From: SAR92 clade bacterium H455
Lineage (GTDB): Bacteria; Pseudomonadota; Gammaproteobacteria; Pseudomonadales; Porticoccaceae
NCBI GenBank assembly: GCA_024802545.1
Contig: CP103416.1
Coordinates: forward strand, 2,542,001 to 2,606,000
Direction of reading: 5' to 3'
Length of the DNA: 64,000 nt
Position numbers and translations under genes: made by a program
Shown: one piece after another, positions 18,065 through 26,995 of the stretch
Layout of the letters: every line of letters starts with the position of its first letter
Numbering within the stretch: the first letter of the stretch is position 1
Notes under the pieces: model-generated
What the model was told of the DNA's origin: nothing
Databases searched by the model: none
What the model saw: the letters and a program-made list of their open reading frames with translations, nothing else

Positions 18065-19126
18065 ATGACTAATCATTCAAACAATCCAACTGTCGGCGGC
18101 AAGACGTCAATGAAGACGATCCGCGAAGCTATTAATGATGCACTGCGCGAAGAAATGCGCCGTGATCCCACGGTTATCGTCCTCGGAGAAGAAGTCTCCG
18201 GTGGTGCTGGCTGTGAAGGTGAAGACGACGCCTACGGCGGCGTCTTTGGTGTGACCAAAGGGTTAATGCCCGAGTTCGGCCGCGAGCGGGTAATTGATAC
18301 ACCAATCAGTGAAGCCGCCATTATCGGTGCTGCCGCTGGTGCCGCCAACAATGGTCTGCGTCCGGTTGCAGAACTGATGTTCTTCGACTTTATCGGCGTC
18401 TCCTTCGACCAAATCTTTAACCAGGCAGCCAAATTTCGCTATATGTTCGGCGGCAAGTCTAAGACCCCTATGGTTATTCGCGGCACCGTCGGTGGCGGTT
18501 GGCGCGCCGGTGCTCAGCACTCGAGCATGCTCCATTCCATCGTCACCCATGTGGCCGGTCTTAAAGTGGTTATGCCCGCCAATGCCTATGATGCCAAAGG
18601 CTTAATGGTCCAGGCGATACGCGATGATGACCCGGTTATCTTCCTCGAGCACAAGGTGATGTATGACATTGCCTGCGAAGTGCCCGACGAGCAGTACTGT
18701 ATCCCCTTTGGTGAAGCCTCGTTCCCCCGCCAGGGTTCCGATGTCACCATTGTTGCCATATCCAATATGGTTACCCATGCCATTACTGTCGCCGATATTC
18801 TCGCTAAAGAAGGTATTAGCTGTGATGTTATTGACCCACGCACTGTATCGCCACTGGATCACGAAGCCATTCTCGAGAGCGTCGAAGTCACCGGTCGCCT
18901 GGTTATTATCGACGAAGGGAACCCACGCTGCGGTCTCGCCTCAGATATTGCCGGCATAGTTGCCGAGCATGGCTTCTACAGTCTCAAAGCACCGATTCGC
19001 ACCGTCACGGCACCCCATACACCGGTGCCATTCGCCCCAGAACTGGAAGACGCTTACCTGCCCAGCGCAGACAAGTTGATGATCGCCGTTCGGGAAGTAC
19101 TGGCCGCGGGCCCATCGGGAGCATAG
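18065..19126 (+). CDS. TPP-dependent dehydrogenase E1 beta subunit
   Basis: About 353 residues. It has the transketolase-like central domain (TIREAINDALREEMRRDPTVIVLGEE; later GVFGVTKGL, RVIDTPISEAAIIGAAAGAA) and C-terminal domain (VIDPRTVSPLDHEAI). The ATG at 18065 has AGGA upstream and avoids overlapping E1-alpha; an in-frame start at 18035 is less likely. It pairs with the preceding alpha subunit and lies 2 bp before E2. Confidence 0.92.
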   Translation: MTNHSNNPTVGGKTSMKTIREAINDALREEMRRDPTVIVLGEEVSGGAGCEGEDDAYGGVFGVTKGLMPEFGRERVIDTPISEAAIIGAAAGAANNGLRPVAELMFFDFIGVSFDQIFNQAAKFRYMFGGKSKTPMVIRGTVGGGWRAGAQHSSMLHSIVTHVAGLKVVMPANAYDAKGLMVQAIRDDDPVIFLEHKVMYDIACEVPDEQYCIPFGEASFPRQGSDVTIVAISNMVTHAITVADILAKEGISCDVIDPRTVSPLDHEAILESVEVTGRLVIIDEGNPRCGLASDIAGIVAEHGFYSLKAPIRTVTAPHTPVPFAPELEDAYLPSADKLMIAVREVLAAGPSGA

Positions 19127-19128
19127 TC

Positions 19129-20610
19129 ATGACAAATGAAATCAAGCCGATCAATATGCCCAAGTGGGGCATGGAAATGTCTGAAGGCGATATCAATGCG
19201 TGGTATTTCGCCGTCGGTGATCAGGTCAATGCTGGAGATGATTTAGTTGATATAGAAACCAGCAAGATTATCAACACGGTAACCGCATCAGATGGCGGCG
19301 TTCTCAGAGCCATTATTGGCGCTACTGGCGAAACTCATCTGGTCGGTGCACTGCTTGGCGTGATCGCTAGTGCAGAGACCAGCGACGCTGATATACAAGC
19401 CTTTATTGACAGTAATACCAGTGCAGCAGCTGGACCAGAAGCTGTGGCTGAAGTAGCAGATCCTGTAGCCACTACAATAGAAACTGCTCCTGCTCCTGTA
19501 CCTATTTCACAGCCAGCAAGCGGTCTCAACAACCTCGCCGAAGGTGAAGATGACAGTCTGGTTGCCGCATCACCAGTAGCCCGTCGTCTGGCCGCCGAAT
19601 ACGGCGTCAACCTGAACAATATTATCGGCACCGGCCGTCACGATCGGGTTTCCAAATGGGATCTCGAAGCCGCTGTTTTGGCTGCTGGTGGCCGTTTAAT
19701 CGGCAACAGCATTAACAAGAGTAACGGTGCAGTTCAATTTGGCGACGACAGCAACGTTAAAGCCACACCAGTAGCCCGTCGCATTGCCGCTCAGCTTGGC
19801 ATCAATCTGCTCGAATGCCGTGTTAGTGGCGATCGTGGTCGAGTCTGTAAAGCGGACGTGGAAGCTGCAGCAGCACTTAAAAATAAAATGCCAACACAGG
19901 CGAACGGCAGTTCGACAGTTAGCAGCAGTGCCATTGAATCTCAGCCGATCAGTGGCATGCGCAAAACCATCGCTGCACGACTGCAGGCATCAAAGCAAAC
20001 TGCGCCCCATTTCCGCGTTCATATAGACGCTGAAATCGACGCCCTTCTCGACGTGCGCAAGCAGATTAATAACAGCACCAGCGACGCTAAAGTTTCCGTA
20101 AATGACTTTATAGTCAAAGCCTGCGCTAAAGCCTTAATGAAAGTACCTGCAATCAATGTGCAATTCGACGGCGAGCAGCTGAGCTATTTCAGCAACGCGG
20201 ATATCTCCGTTGCTGTAGCCATAGACGATGGTCTGATCACCCCCATAGTCACAGACGCCGACAACAAAGGCCTAGTAGAGATCTCCAATACCACTCGGGA
20301 TCTGGCCACCAGAGCCAAGCTCGGCCGTCTAAAGCCTGAAGAATTTCAGGGTGGCAGCTTCTGCATTTCCAATCTCGGCATGTATGGCATCAAGCAGTTC
20401 GACGCGATTATCAACCCTCCCCAGGGTGCTATTTTGGCCGTCGGTGCTGGCGAACAGCGCCCAGTAGTGAAAGACGGACAGCTGGCAGTAGCTACTGTTA
20501 TGAGCCTAACCCTATCCAGCGATCATCGGATTATTGATGGTGCTGTCGCGGCGCAATTTATGTCTGTTCTCAAAGCCTATTTAGAGCAGCCAGCCACCAT
20601 GCTGGGTTAA
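19129..20610 (+). CDS. Dihydrolipoamide acyltransferase E2 with two subunit-binding domains
   Basis: 493-residue E2 core. An N-terminal lipoyl domain (residues 4-80) has the lipoylation site Lys46 in DIETSKI. Two peripheral subunit-binding domains follow: ASPVARRLAAEYGVNL (near residue 144) and ATPVARRIAAQLGINL (near 208). The C-terminal catalytic domain carries SSDHRIIDGA, the active-site HRxxDG motif. Most E2s have a single subunit-binding domain, so the duplicated one is unusual and may bind E1 and E3 separately (inference). Together with E1 and E3 it completes a 2-oxoacid or acetoin dehydrogenase complex. Confidence 0.92.
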   Translation: MTNEIKPINMPKWGMEMSEGDINAWYFAVGDQVNAGDDLVDIETSKIINTVTASDGGVLRAIIGATGETHLVGALLGVIASAETSDADIQAFIDSNTSAAAGPEAVAEVADPVATTIETAPAPVPISQPASGLNNLAEGEDDSLVAASPVARRLAAEYGVNLNNIIGTGRHDRVSKWDLEAAVLAAGGRLIGNSINKSNGAVQFGDDSNVKATPVARRIAAQLGINLLECRVSGDRGRVCKADVEAAAALKNKMPTQANGSSTVSSSAIESQPISGMRKTIAARLQASKQTAPHFRVHIDAEIDALLDVRKQINNSTSDAKVSVNDFIVKACAKALMKVPAINVQFDGEQLSYFSNADISVAVAIDDGLITPIVTDADNKGLVEISNTTRDLATRAKLGRLKPEEFQGGSFCISNLGMYGIKQFDAIINPPQGAILAVGAGEQRPVVKDGQLAVATVMSLTLSSDHRIIDGAVAAQFMSVLKAYLEQPATMLG

Positions 20611-20625
20611 GGGAGTAACGAGAAA

Positions 20626-22023
20626 TTGACTACGCAACAATTTGACCTAATGGTTGTAGGCGGCGGTCCCGGCGGTTATGTGGCGGCCATTCGCGCGGCG
20701 CAGCTGGGTTTTAAAACCGCTCTAGTGGAGAAAGAACAGCTCGGCGGCGTCTGCCTTAACTGGGGCTGTATTCCCACAAAGTCACTGCTCCGGGGCGCCG
20801 ATATTGCCCATACTTTGAAAGAAGCAGCGCACTTCGGTTTTACCTTCGACAACCTCAGCTTTGATATCAAAAAACTGGTGCAGCACAGCCGCTCAGTGGC
20901 CAGCAAGCTTACCCATGGCGTCGCTCACCTGATGCAGAAAAATGGCATCACCGTTATCGATGGCAGCGCCAGCTTAGCTGACAAATGTCTGCTCGATGTA
21001 GAGCACGAGGGCAAAGTCACCCGATATAAAGCCACGCATATTATTCTCGCCACCGGTGCTCGGGCGCGCAATCTGCCGAGTATCGAAATCGACGGCGATT
21101 CTGTCTGGGGTGCTCGCGAAGCCATGACCCCAACAGTACTGCCGCGCAAGCTTCTCGTCATCGGCGGCGGTGCTATCGGTGTTGAATTTGCCAGCCTCTA
21201 CAATGACCTGGGTACCGATGTCACGCTGGTTGAAGCCGAGCAGCGTATCACCCCCGCAGAGGATGCTGATATTTCAGCTCTGGCGGAAAAAGCCTTTGTC
21301 CAGCGCGGTATTAAAGTACTCACCAACAGCATTGTTCAATCCTTGGATACGTCTGGTGCCGATACGGTGGCGCTGATTAGCGGACCCAAGGGCGACCAGC
21401 AGCTAGAGTTCGACCAGGTGATTCTCGCGGTCGGTATTACCGGCAATATTGAAAACCTCGGACTTGAATCCTTAAAGGTTGAAACCGAAAAAGGCTTCTT
21501 GCAAGCCGACGGCTTTGGCAAAACCAACCTCGCCGGCCTCTATGCCATTGGCGATGTTGCAGGCCCACCATGGCTGGCTCATAAAGCCAGCCACGAAGCG
21601 GTTATCTGCGTCGAAAAAATTGCCGGCGTCGACGGTGTTAAGCCTTTAAATAAAGATCAGGTGCCCGGCTGTACTTACTGCCGCCCACAGATCGCCAGCG
21701 TCGGTCTCACCGAAGCTCAGGCCAAAGCCGCCGGACACAGTATTCGTGTCGGCCGCTTTAACTTGAATGCCAATGGCAAAGCTCTGGCTATTAACGAAGC
21801 TGAGGGACTGGTTAAAACCGTCTTCGATGAAAACTCAGGTGAACTGCTCGGCGCTCATATGATTGGCCCAGAAGTCACAGAGCAGATTCAGGGCTTTGGT
21901 ATAGCCCAGCAACTTGAAGCCACTGAGCACGAACTGGCCCAGAGTATTTTCGCCCACCCAACGGTTTCCGAAAGCATGCATGAGTCTGTCCTCGACAGTC
22001 TTGGTATTGCTCTTCATAAATAG
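20626..22023 (+). CDS. lpdA: Dihydrolipoyl dehydrogenase E3
   Basis: 465-residue flavoprotein that reoxidises the lipoyl groups of the E2 encoded just upstream. Seen: FAD loop VVGGGPGGYVAAIRAAQLG, redox-active disulfide CLNWGC (in GGVCLNWGCIPTKSLL), NAD loop IGGGAIGVEFASLY, and C-terminal HPTVSESMHE with the active-site His-Glu. The start is TTG, supported by the position of the FAD loop; no ATG fits. A 13-bp duplication (CATAAATAGCG) straddles the stop codon. Confidence 0.94.
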   Translation: MTTQQFDLMVVGGGPGGYVAAIRAAQLGFKTALVEKEQLGGVCLNWGCIPTKSLLRGADIAHTLKEAAHFGFTFDNLSFDIKKLVQHSRSVASKLTHGVAHLMQKNGITVIDGSASLADKCLLDVEHEGKVTRYKATHIILATGARARNLPSIEIDGDSVWGAREAMTPTVLPRKLLVIGGGAIGVEFASLYNDLGTDVTLVEAEQRITPAEDADISALAEKAFVQRGIKVLTNSIVQSLDTSGADTVALISGPKGDQQLEFDQVILAVGITGNIENLGLESLKVETEKGFLQADGFGKTNLAGLYAIGDVAGPPWLAHKASHEAVICVEKIAGVDGVKPLNKDQVPGCTYCRPQIASVGLTEAQAKAAGHSIRVGRFNLNANGKALAINEAEGLVKTVFDENSGELLGAHMIGPEVTEQIQGFGIAQQLEATEHELAQSIFAHPTVSESMHESVLDSLGIALHK

Positions 22024-22065
22024 CGGTCCATAAATAGCGATTCACCAATAGAGTTTATTTTATAT

Positions 22066-22497
22066 ATGCCCAATCAAGTACCAGTCCACGAAGGCCTCTT
22101 TACCTGGCCCTCCACCAAACCTCAGCTCTTGGGCAGCCGTTGCGTCGACTGCGCAGAAACCGCTTTCCCAGCGCAGCCCGACTGCCGCAGCTGTGGTTCT
22201 CGCGAGACCAAGATTATTGAACTAGGTGATTGCGGCACATTGTGGACCTGGACCATTCAGACCTTTATGCCCAAGGCCCCCTACAAAAGCGACGAGACCC
22301 CAGAGACCTTCCAGCCCTACGGTGTCGGCTATGTAGAAATGCCCGGCGGTGTCCGCGTCGAATCGCGACTGCTGCCGAATAAGCCAGAAGATTTACAGAT
22401 TGGCATGCCCATGCAGCTAGAGATTATTCCCTTTCGCACAGATGACAATGGCGACCAAATAATGACTTTTCGTTTTAGCCCTGTGAAGGAGGCCTAG
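22066..22497 (+). CDS. DUF35 OB-fold / zinc-ribbon acyl-CoA-associated protein
   Basis: 143 residues. An N-terminal helix and rubredoxin-like zinc ribbon with CVDC...CRSCG (about residues 25-46) precede a C-terminal OB-fold (about 55-140), the two-part DUF35 layout. Proteins of this family partner thiolase-like enzymes. In steroid degradation DUF35 domains form the active retro-aldolase with Ltp2. The next gene is such a thiolase-like protein, 3 bp away, so the two probably form a complex. Confidence 0.88.
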   Translation: MPNQVPVHEGLFTWPSTKPQLLGSRCVDCAETAFPAQPDCRSCGSRETKIIELGDCGTLWTWTIQTFMPKAPYKSDETPETFQPYGVGYVEMPGGVRVESRLLPNKPEDLQIGMPMQLEIIPFRTDDNGDQIMTFRFSPVKEA

Positions 22498-22500
22498 ATC

Positions 22501-23643
22501 ATGGATGTAGCAATTATCGGTATAGGACTGCATCGCTTCGGCCGCTCGCCGGATCTCTCAGGTATGCAGCAGGGCGCATCCGCGGTGCGGGCAGCTCTGG
22601 CCGACGCCGGATTATCCTGGAAAGATATGCAATTTGCCTACGGTGGCAGCCAAGATGCCGGCAACGCCGACGCTCTGGTCAACGAGCTGGGTCTGACTGG
22701 CCTGCAATTCACCAATATCTGGAATGGCTGTGCCACCGGCGGCAGTTCATTGCACGCGGCATACAGCGCGATTAAATCCGGCGAATACGATGTCGGTGTA
22801 GTAGTAGGTTTCGACAAACATCCCCGCGGCGCCTTTAATCCGCAACCCGCAGACTGGGGTATCGACGAATGGTATGGCGAAACCGGCATGATGCTCACCA
22901 CGCAGTTTTTCGCCTTAAAAACCCAGCGCTATATGCACGAACACGGCATCACTGAAGAATCCCTTATTCGGGTATCGGAAAAAGCCTTTACCAATGGCTC
23001 ACTGACACCCACTGCCTGGCGTCAACAAGCACTGAGCTACGACGAAATCGCCAACTCAGCAATGATCAGCGACCCGCTGCGCAAATATATGTTCTGCAGC
23101 CCCGCCGAAGGTGGCGCGGCACTGATTATCTGCAATGCCGACAAAGCACACCTCTATAGCAGCAAGCCCTTATTTCTAAAAACCGCCGCAGTGCGCACCC
23201 GCCACTATGGCAGCTTTGAAGTCTTTGCCCCCTCTCAAGCGATGAACGTGGCCGACGCCTCAACCGTCACCGCCTCCAAAGCCGCCTTTGAACAGGCTGG
23301 TATAGGCCCAGAGGATATAGACGTGATGCAGCTCCAAGACACCGACAGCGGCACCGAAATTATCCATATGGCCGAGAACGGTTTTTGCGAACACGGCGAA
23401 CAGGAAAAACTATTGCGTGAGGGTGCTACTGGTATAAACGGCTCCATGCCGATCAATACCGACGGCGGCTGTCTCGCCAATGGCGAGCCTGTAGGCGCAT
23501 CGGGCCTGCGCCAAGTTTATGAAATCTGCGTGCAGTTGCGCGGCGAAGGTGGCGCGCGACAGGTGCCGAATAACCCCAAGGTCGGCTACACCCATGTCTA
23601 CGGTGCCCCCGGCCTCAGTGGCGTCAATATCATCACCAAATAA
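22501..23643 (+). CDS. Thiolase-like / SCP-X lipid-transfer type protein, candidate retro-aldolase
   Basis: 380 residues of the thiolase superfamily. NGCATGGSSL (Cys77) occupies the nucleophile loop. The usual C-terminal thiolase motifs (CxGxG, GHP) are replaced, with NTDGGCLANGEPVGASG and YTHVYGAPGLSG at the end. This degenerate pattern and the adjacent DUF35 gene match Ltp2-type aldolases that cleave beta-hydroxyacyl-CoA side chains, rather than true thiolases (family knowledge; function here inferred). Good SD GGAGG. Confidence 0.85.
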   Translation: MDVAIIGIGLHRFGRSPDLSGMQQGASAVRAALADAGLSWKDMQFAYGGSQDAGNADALVNELGLTGLQFTNIWNGCATGGSSLHAAYSAIKSGEYDVGVVVGFDKHPRGAFNPQPADWGIDEWYGETGMMLTTQFFALKTQRYMHEHGITEESLIRVSEKAFTNGSLTPTAWRQQALSYDEIANSAMISDPLRKYMFCSPAEGGAALIICNADKAHLYSSKPLFLKTAAVRTRHYGSFEVFAPSQAMNVADASTVTASKAAFEQAGIGPEDIDVMQLQDTDSGTEIIHMAENGFCEHGEQEKLLREGATGINGSMPINTDGGCLANGEPVGASGLRQVYEICVQLRGEGGARQVPNNPKVGYTHVYGAPGLSGVNIITK

Positions 23644-23669
23644 TTACAATAATAAGCAGGAGAGACTCA

Positions 23670-25052
23670 ATGTCCGAATTAATCAAAGTAAAGCAGCAGG
23701 GCGAAGAGCGCTGCCAAGGCGTTAGCTACCAAGACCTACTCAATGAGGAAAAAATTGAAGTCCCAGCCTACCTGCGTGAAGACAACAACCCGTACATGGG
23801 CGATGACGACATTAGTGTCGACCGTTGGATCTCCCGCGACTTTCACGACAAAGAAAAAGAAAAACTCTGGCCCAAAGTCTGGCAGATGACCTGTCGCGAA
23901 GAAGACATTCCCGAAATCGGCGACCACCATATTTACGAGATCGTCGACCAGTCGATTATTGTCACCCGCACCGGTGAAAATGAGTTTAAAGGCTTTATCA
24001 ACTCCTGCCTGCACCGCGGCCGTATCCTTCGTGACTGCGACGGCCATGCGGACGAATTTGTCTGCCCCTTCCACGGCGCAACCTGGGATATAAACGGCAA
24101 TTTTAAAGGCATCCCCTGCAAATGGGACTTTAGCCATCTCGACGAAAAAGATATGAGCCTACCACAGGTACAGATTGGTACCTGGGGGGGGTTTATCTTT
24201 ATTAATTTCGACGAAAACTGTATCCCACTGGACGAGTACCTGAGCCCATTGCCAGACCATTTCTCACGCTTCCCACTGCATGACTATTACAAAGGTGCTC
24301 ACGTTCAACGCGAAGTCCAGTGCAACTGGAAAGTTGGTGCCGAAGCCTTTATGGAATCATTCCACACACTGGAAACCCATAGCGAAATTTTAACTTTCAC
24401 TGGCGATGCCAACTCCCAGTACGACACCTTTGGTGACCATATCAGCCGCTCTGTCACGCCAATGGGCATCCCCAGCCCGCATTTGCCCGACGTGACTGAA
24501 GCGGAAACCATGCGCGATATTCTCGAGCTCTCCGGACGCATGGCCACCGACAGTGCCGAAGGCCACGAGATGCCCGAAGGAATCACCGCACGCACCTATG
24601 TGGCCGAGACCAACCGCGAAATGTTCAGCGAGATCATCGGTGAATCATTGGACCACGCCACTCAGTCCGAGTTAGAGGACGCCATACTGTACATGCTGTT
24701 CCCCAACACTCAGGTGTGGACTGGCTATCACGGCAATATTGTCTATCGCTTTTTGCCCAATGGTGACGACCACAACAGCTGTATTTTCGAAACCATGATC
24801 CTACTGCGCTATAAGAAAGGTACCAAGCGCCCAGACTCAGCCGAAAAGAATATTCTGCGTCCCGATCAAGCCTTTAGTGAAGCCCCAGAAATTGGCGGTT
24901 TAGGTCCAGTATTCGATCAAGACGACAGCAATATGGCGGCCGTGCAGAAAGGCATGATCGCCTCAAGAAAAGGCGCCGTGAGTCTCGCCAGCTATCAAGA
25001 GAGCCGGATTCGTCACCTGCACCAGACCATCGATAAGTACCTAAATGCCTAA
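23670..25052 (+). CDS. Rieske non-heme iron oxygenase alpha subunit 1
   Basis: 460-residue ring-hydroxylating oxygenase large subunit. The Rieske 2Fe-2S ligands are Cys113, His115, Cys132 and His135 (CLHRG...CPFHG). The mononuclear iron histidines are His232 and His237 in ESFHTLETH. Family enzymes dihydroxylate rings, demethylate or monooxygenate lipophilic substrates. No beta subunit is seen. It is 26 bp after the thiolase-like gene, with a Rieske-type ferredoxin downstream that may supply electrons. SD CAGGAG. Substrate unknown. Confidence 0.92.
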   Translation: MSELIKVKQQGEERCQGVSYQDLLNEEKIEVPAYLREDNNPYMGDDDISVDRWISRDFHDKEKEKLWPKVWQMTCREEDIPEIGDHHIYEIVDQSIIVTRTGENEFKGFINSCLHRGRILRDCDGHADEFVCPFHGATWDINGNFKGIPCKWDFSHLDEKDMSLPQVQIGTWGGFIFINFDENCIPLDEYLSPLPDHFSRFPLHDYYKGAHVQREVQCNWKVGAEAFMESFHTLETHSEILTFTGDANSQYDTFGDHISRSVTPMGIPSPHLPDVTEAETMRDILELSGRMATDSAEGHEMPEGITARTYVAETNREMFSEIIGESLDHATQSELEDAILYMLFPNTQVWTGYHGNIVYRFLPNGDDHNSCIFETMILLRYKKGTKRPDSAEKNILRPDQAFSEAPEIGGLGPVFDQDDSNMAAVQKGMIASRKGAVSLASYQESRIRHLHQTIDKYLNA

Positions 25053-25147
25053 TGGTCTAATGTATGCTGGCGTAATGCTTAATAGTGCCGGGTATCAAAT
25101 CATCTGAGCCCGGTATGTTTATCTGTTATCTATTTTAAGAGAGCACC

Positions 25148-25465
25148 ATGACAACCACCACAGACACATTCATTCCCGCTATCGATATCACCGACAACAA
25201 AAGTGTGGCTGTCAGCCTAGAGGGTAAGAATATTCTTATCTGCAAGTCTAACGGGGACTATTACGCCGTGGACAATCAGTGCACCCACCAGCGCGCAGAG
25301 CTCACCGCAGGCCGCATTAGAAACTGCTATCTCGCCTGCCCACTGCACGGCGTACGCTTTGATCTACGCACCGGAATGCCCAAGGGCGAACTCACCCGAG
25401 TACCGTTAAAAACCTATCCGGTCAGCGTCGCCGAAGATGGCAACCTGCACCTAGAATTGGATTAA
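25148..25465 (+). CDS. Rieske 2Fe-2S ferredoxin
   Basis: 105-residue soluble Rieske ferredoxin with CTHQ (Cys and His ligands near residue 44) and CPLHG (near 63). The size and fold match BphF/NirD-like small subunits. It follows the Rieske oxygenase by about 95 bp and precedes an MDR reductase by 2 bp. It is the likely electron donor for one or more of the three Rieske oxygenases encoded in the region. No dedicated flavin reductase for it is seen; the ferredoxin reductase at 14 kb is a candidate. Confidence 0.9.
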   Translation: MTTTTDTFIPAIDITDNKSVAVSLEGKNILICKSNGDYYAVDNQCTHQRAELTAGRIRNCYLACPLHGVRFDLRTGMPKGELTRVPLKTYPVSVAEDGNLHLELD

Positions 25466-25467
25466 TC

Positions 25468-26490
25468 ATGCAGATCAATCGCCAAGTTGTACTCGCCTCA
25501 TTTGTTACCGACGCCGCCCAACCGGAAAACTTTGCCCTCTCTGAAGGACCTATACCAGAGCCCGGAGAAGGCGAGTTTCTGCTGCGCAATATGTACTTCT
25601 CAATGGAGCCTGCAATTCGTGGCTGGGTCGATGGCAAAGCCAACTATTTCGAACCCATACCCATAGGCGGCGTGATCCGCGGCCCCTCGGTTGGCCAGGT
25701 GATAAAATCCCGCAACCCAGATTTCGCCGAAGGTGAATATGTCTATGCCCTCAACCAGTGGGAAGACTATTCAATCTGCCACAGCGACGCTATTTTGCTG
25801 GAGAAACTCAAAGCAGAACCGGGTATTCCGCTGTCCTATTATGTTGGCTCCCTCGGTGGTGCTGGCGCTACGGCCTATATCGGGCTGCGAGAAGTGGGAC
25901 TCATTCAACCTGGGCAGACAGTAGTCGTCAGTGCCGCAGCGGGCGCCACCGGCAGCATGGCCGGGCAGATCGCCAGACTCTCTGGCTGCAAGGTCATTGG
26001 CATTGTCGGCAGTGATGACAAAGCTGAATTGATTGTTGAGCAGTTTGGTTTTGATGCAGCGGTTAACTATAAAACCGAAGATGTCACCGAAGCTATTATG
26101 GCCCTTGCCCCTGAGGGCGTGGATATCTATTTCGACAATGTCGGCGGGCCAGTGCTCAATGCCATGCTGAAAACTATGAAGGTGTATGGGCGTATTGTCG
26201 CCTGCGGCATGATCTCTGATTACAACCGTACTGATAACCCCAACCCGATTACCAATCTCTGGGAGATGGTCTCGCGACAGCTAACTATGCAGGGTTTTTT
26301 GTTGCCTACTTATCAAGACAAGGTGCCGGCGGCCATGGCCCAGCTGGAGGAGTGGATTCGAACGGACAAGATTGCCGTGATAGAAAATATTACTGAAGGA
26401 TTCGCCAATACCCCCAAGGCGTTTTGTGAGCTGATGTCGGGGAAGACGGTGGGTAAGGCGTTGGTTAAGATTGATGGGCTGGATGATTAA
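25468..26490 (+). CDS. MDR superfamily NADP-dependent oxidoreductase (CurA/prostaglandin reductase-like) 1
   Basis: 340 residues, zinc-free medium-chain reductase. The opening YFSMEPAIRGWVD, the Rossmann loop VSAAAGATGSMAGQIARLSGCKVIGI and FDNVGGPVLNAML are characteristic of the LTB4 dehydrogenase/CurA group, which reduces double bonds of alpha,beta-unsaturated ketones with NADPH. One of four such paralogues in this window (also 27.8, 31.4 and 47.7 kb). Last gene of the long plus-strand operon starting at 17.08 kb. Substrate inferred to be an enone intermediate. Confidence 0.88.
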   Translation: MQINRQVVLASFVTDAAQPENFALSEGPIPEPGEGEFLLRNMYFSMEPAIRGWVDGKANYFEPIPIGGVIRGPSVGQVIKSRNPDFAEGEYVYALNQWEDYSICHSDAILLEKLKAEPGIPLSYYVGSLGGAGATAYIGLREVGLIQPGQTVVVSAAAGATGSMAGQIARLSGCKVIGIVGSDDKAELIVEQFGFDAAVNYKTEDVTEAIMALAPEGVDIYFDNVGGPVLNAMLKTMKVYGRIVACGMISDYNRTDNPNPITNLWEMVSRQLTMQGFLLPTYQDKVPAAMAQLEEWIRTDKIAVIENITEGFANTPKAFCELMSGKTVGKALVKIDGLDD

Positions 26491-26511
26491 TAGAGACCAT
26501 TGGCTCGATTG

Positions 26512-26925
26512 TCACTCCCGCTCTAACTGGACCTGATCTTCTGCCAAGGTCAACCAGCACTGCTTGCGCTCTGTCCAGACATGTACAGATGGCACCAGAT
26601 CATCCACCTTATCCAACGTCCCGGCCTTTACAAAGATCAGTCCCATCTCTGGTGCCTGCTCTGTATCCGTAATCACCGGTGAACCACAGTTGCCGCAGAA
26701 GCGACGAAAGACTGTTTGGCCGCTGGTGCCTTTGTCTTCGAAGGTTTGTAATTCGCCTTCTATGTGCAAACTATCTCTTGGAAAAAACGCCACAACGGAG
26801 AATGCTGAACCGGCTTGCTTTTGGCAGTTGCGGCAGTGACAAACCACGGTTTGTACTGGCTTGGCTGGTACGGTGTAGCGCACCTGACCACAGAGACAAC
26901 CGCCCTGCCGTGTTTCTTCATTCAT
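26512..26925 (-). CDS. GFA/CENP-V family zinc protein
   Basis: 137-residue protein with the beta-tent GFA fold. The zinc-binding cysteines are visible in CLCGQVRY, CHCRNCQKQAG and CGNCGSP. Family members include glutathione-dependent formaldehyde-activating-type proteins, but most are of unknown activity. In a demethylation-prone Rieske/P450 region a role in handling released formaldehyde or a thiol adduct is possible (weak inference). Convergent with the MDR gene. Confidence 0.85.
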   Translation of the reverse strand: MNEETRQGGCLCGQVRYTVPAKPVQTVVCHCRNCQKQAGSAFSVVAFFPRDSLHIEGELQTFEDKGTSGQTVFRRFCGNCGSPVITDTEQAPEMGLIFVKAGTLDKVDDLVPSVHVWTERKQCWLTLAEDQVQLERE

Positions 26926-26943
26926 GGGTTTCTCCTACATCTA

Positions 26944-26995
26944 ATTAAGAGCACCTAGTTAAAAGCACCTAATTAAAAGCCCTCAATTAAGAGCT
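26944..26995. repeat. Short tandem repeats around an SDR stop codon
   Basis: Four imperfect 14-bp copies of a CACCTAATTAAAAG-like unit lie between the GFA and SDR genes, and the SDR stop codon is inside the last copy. The units resemble the 12-bp repeat at 56120-56203 read in reverse. Confidence 0.6.
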
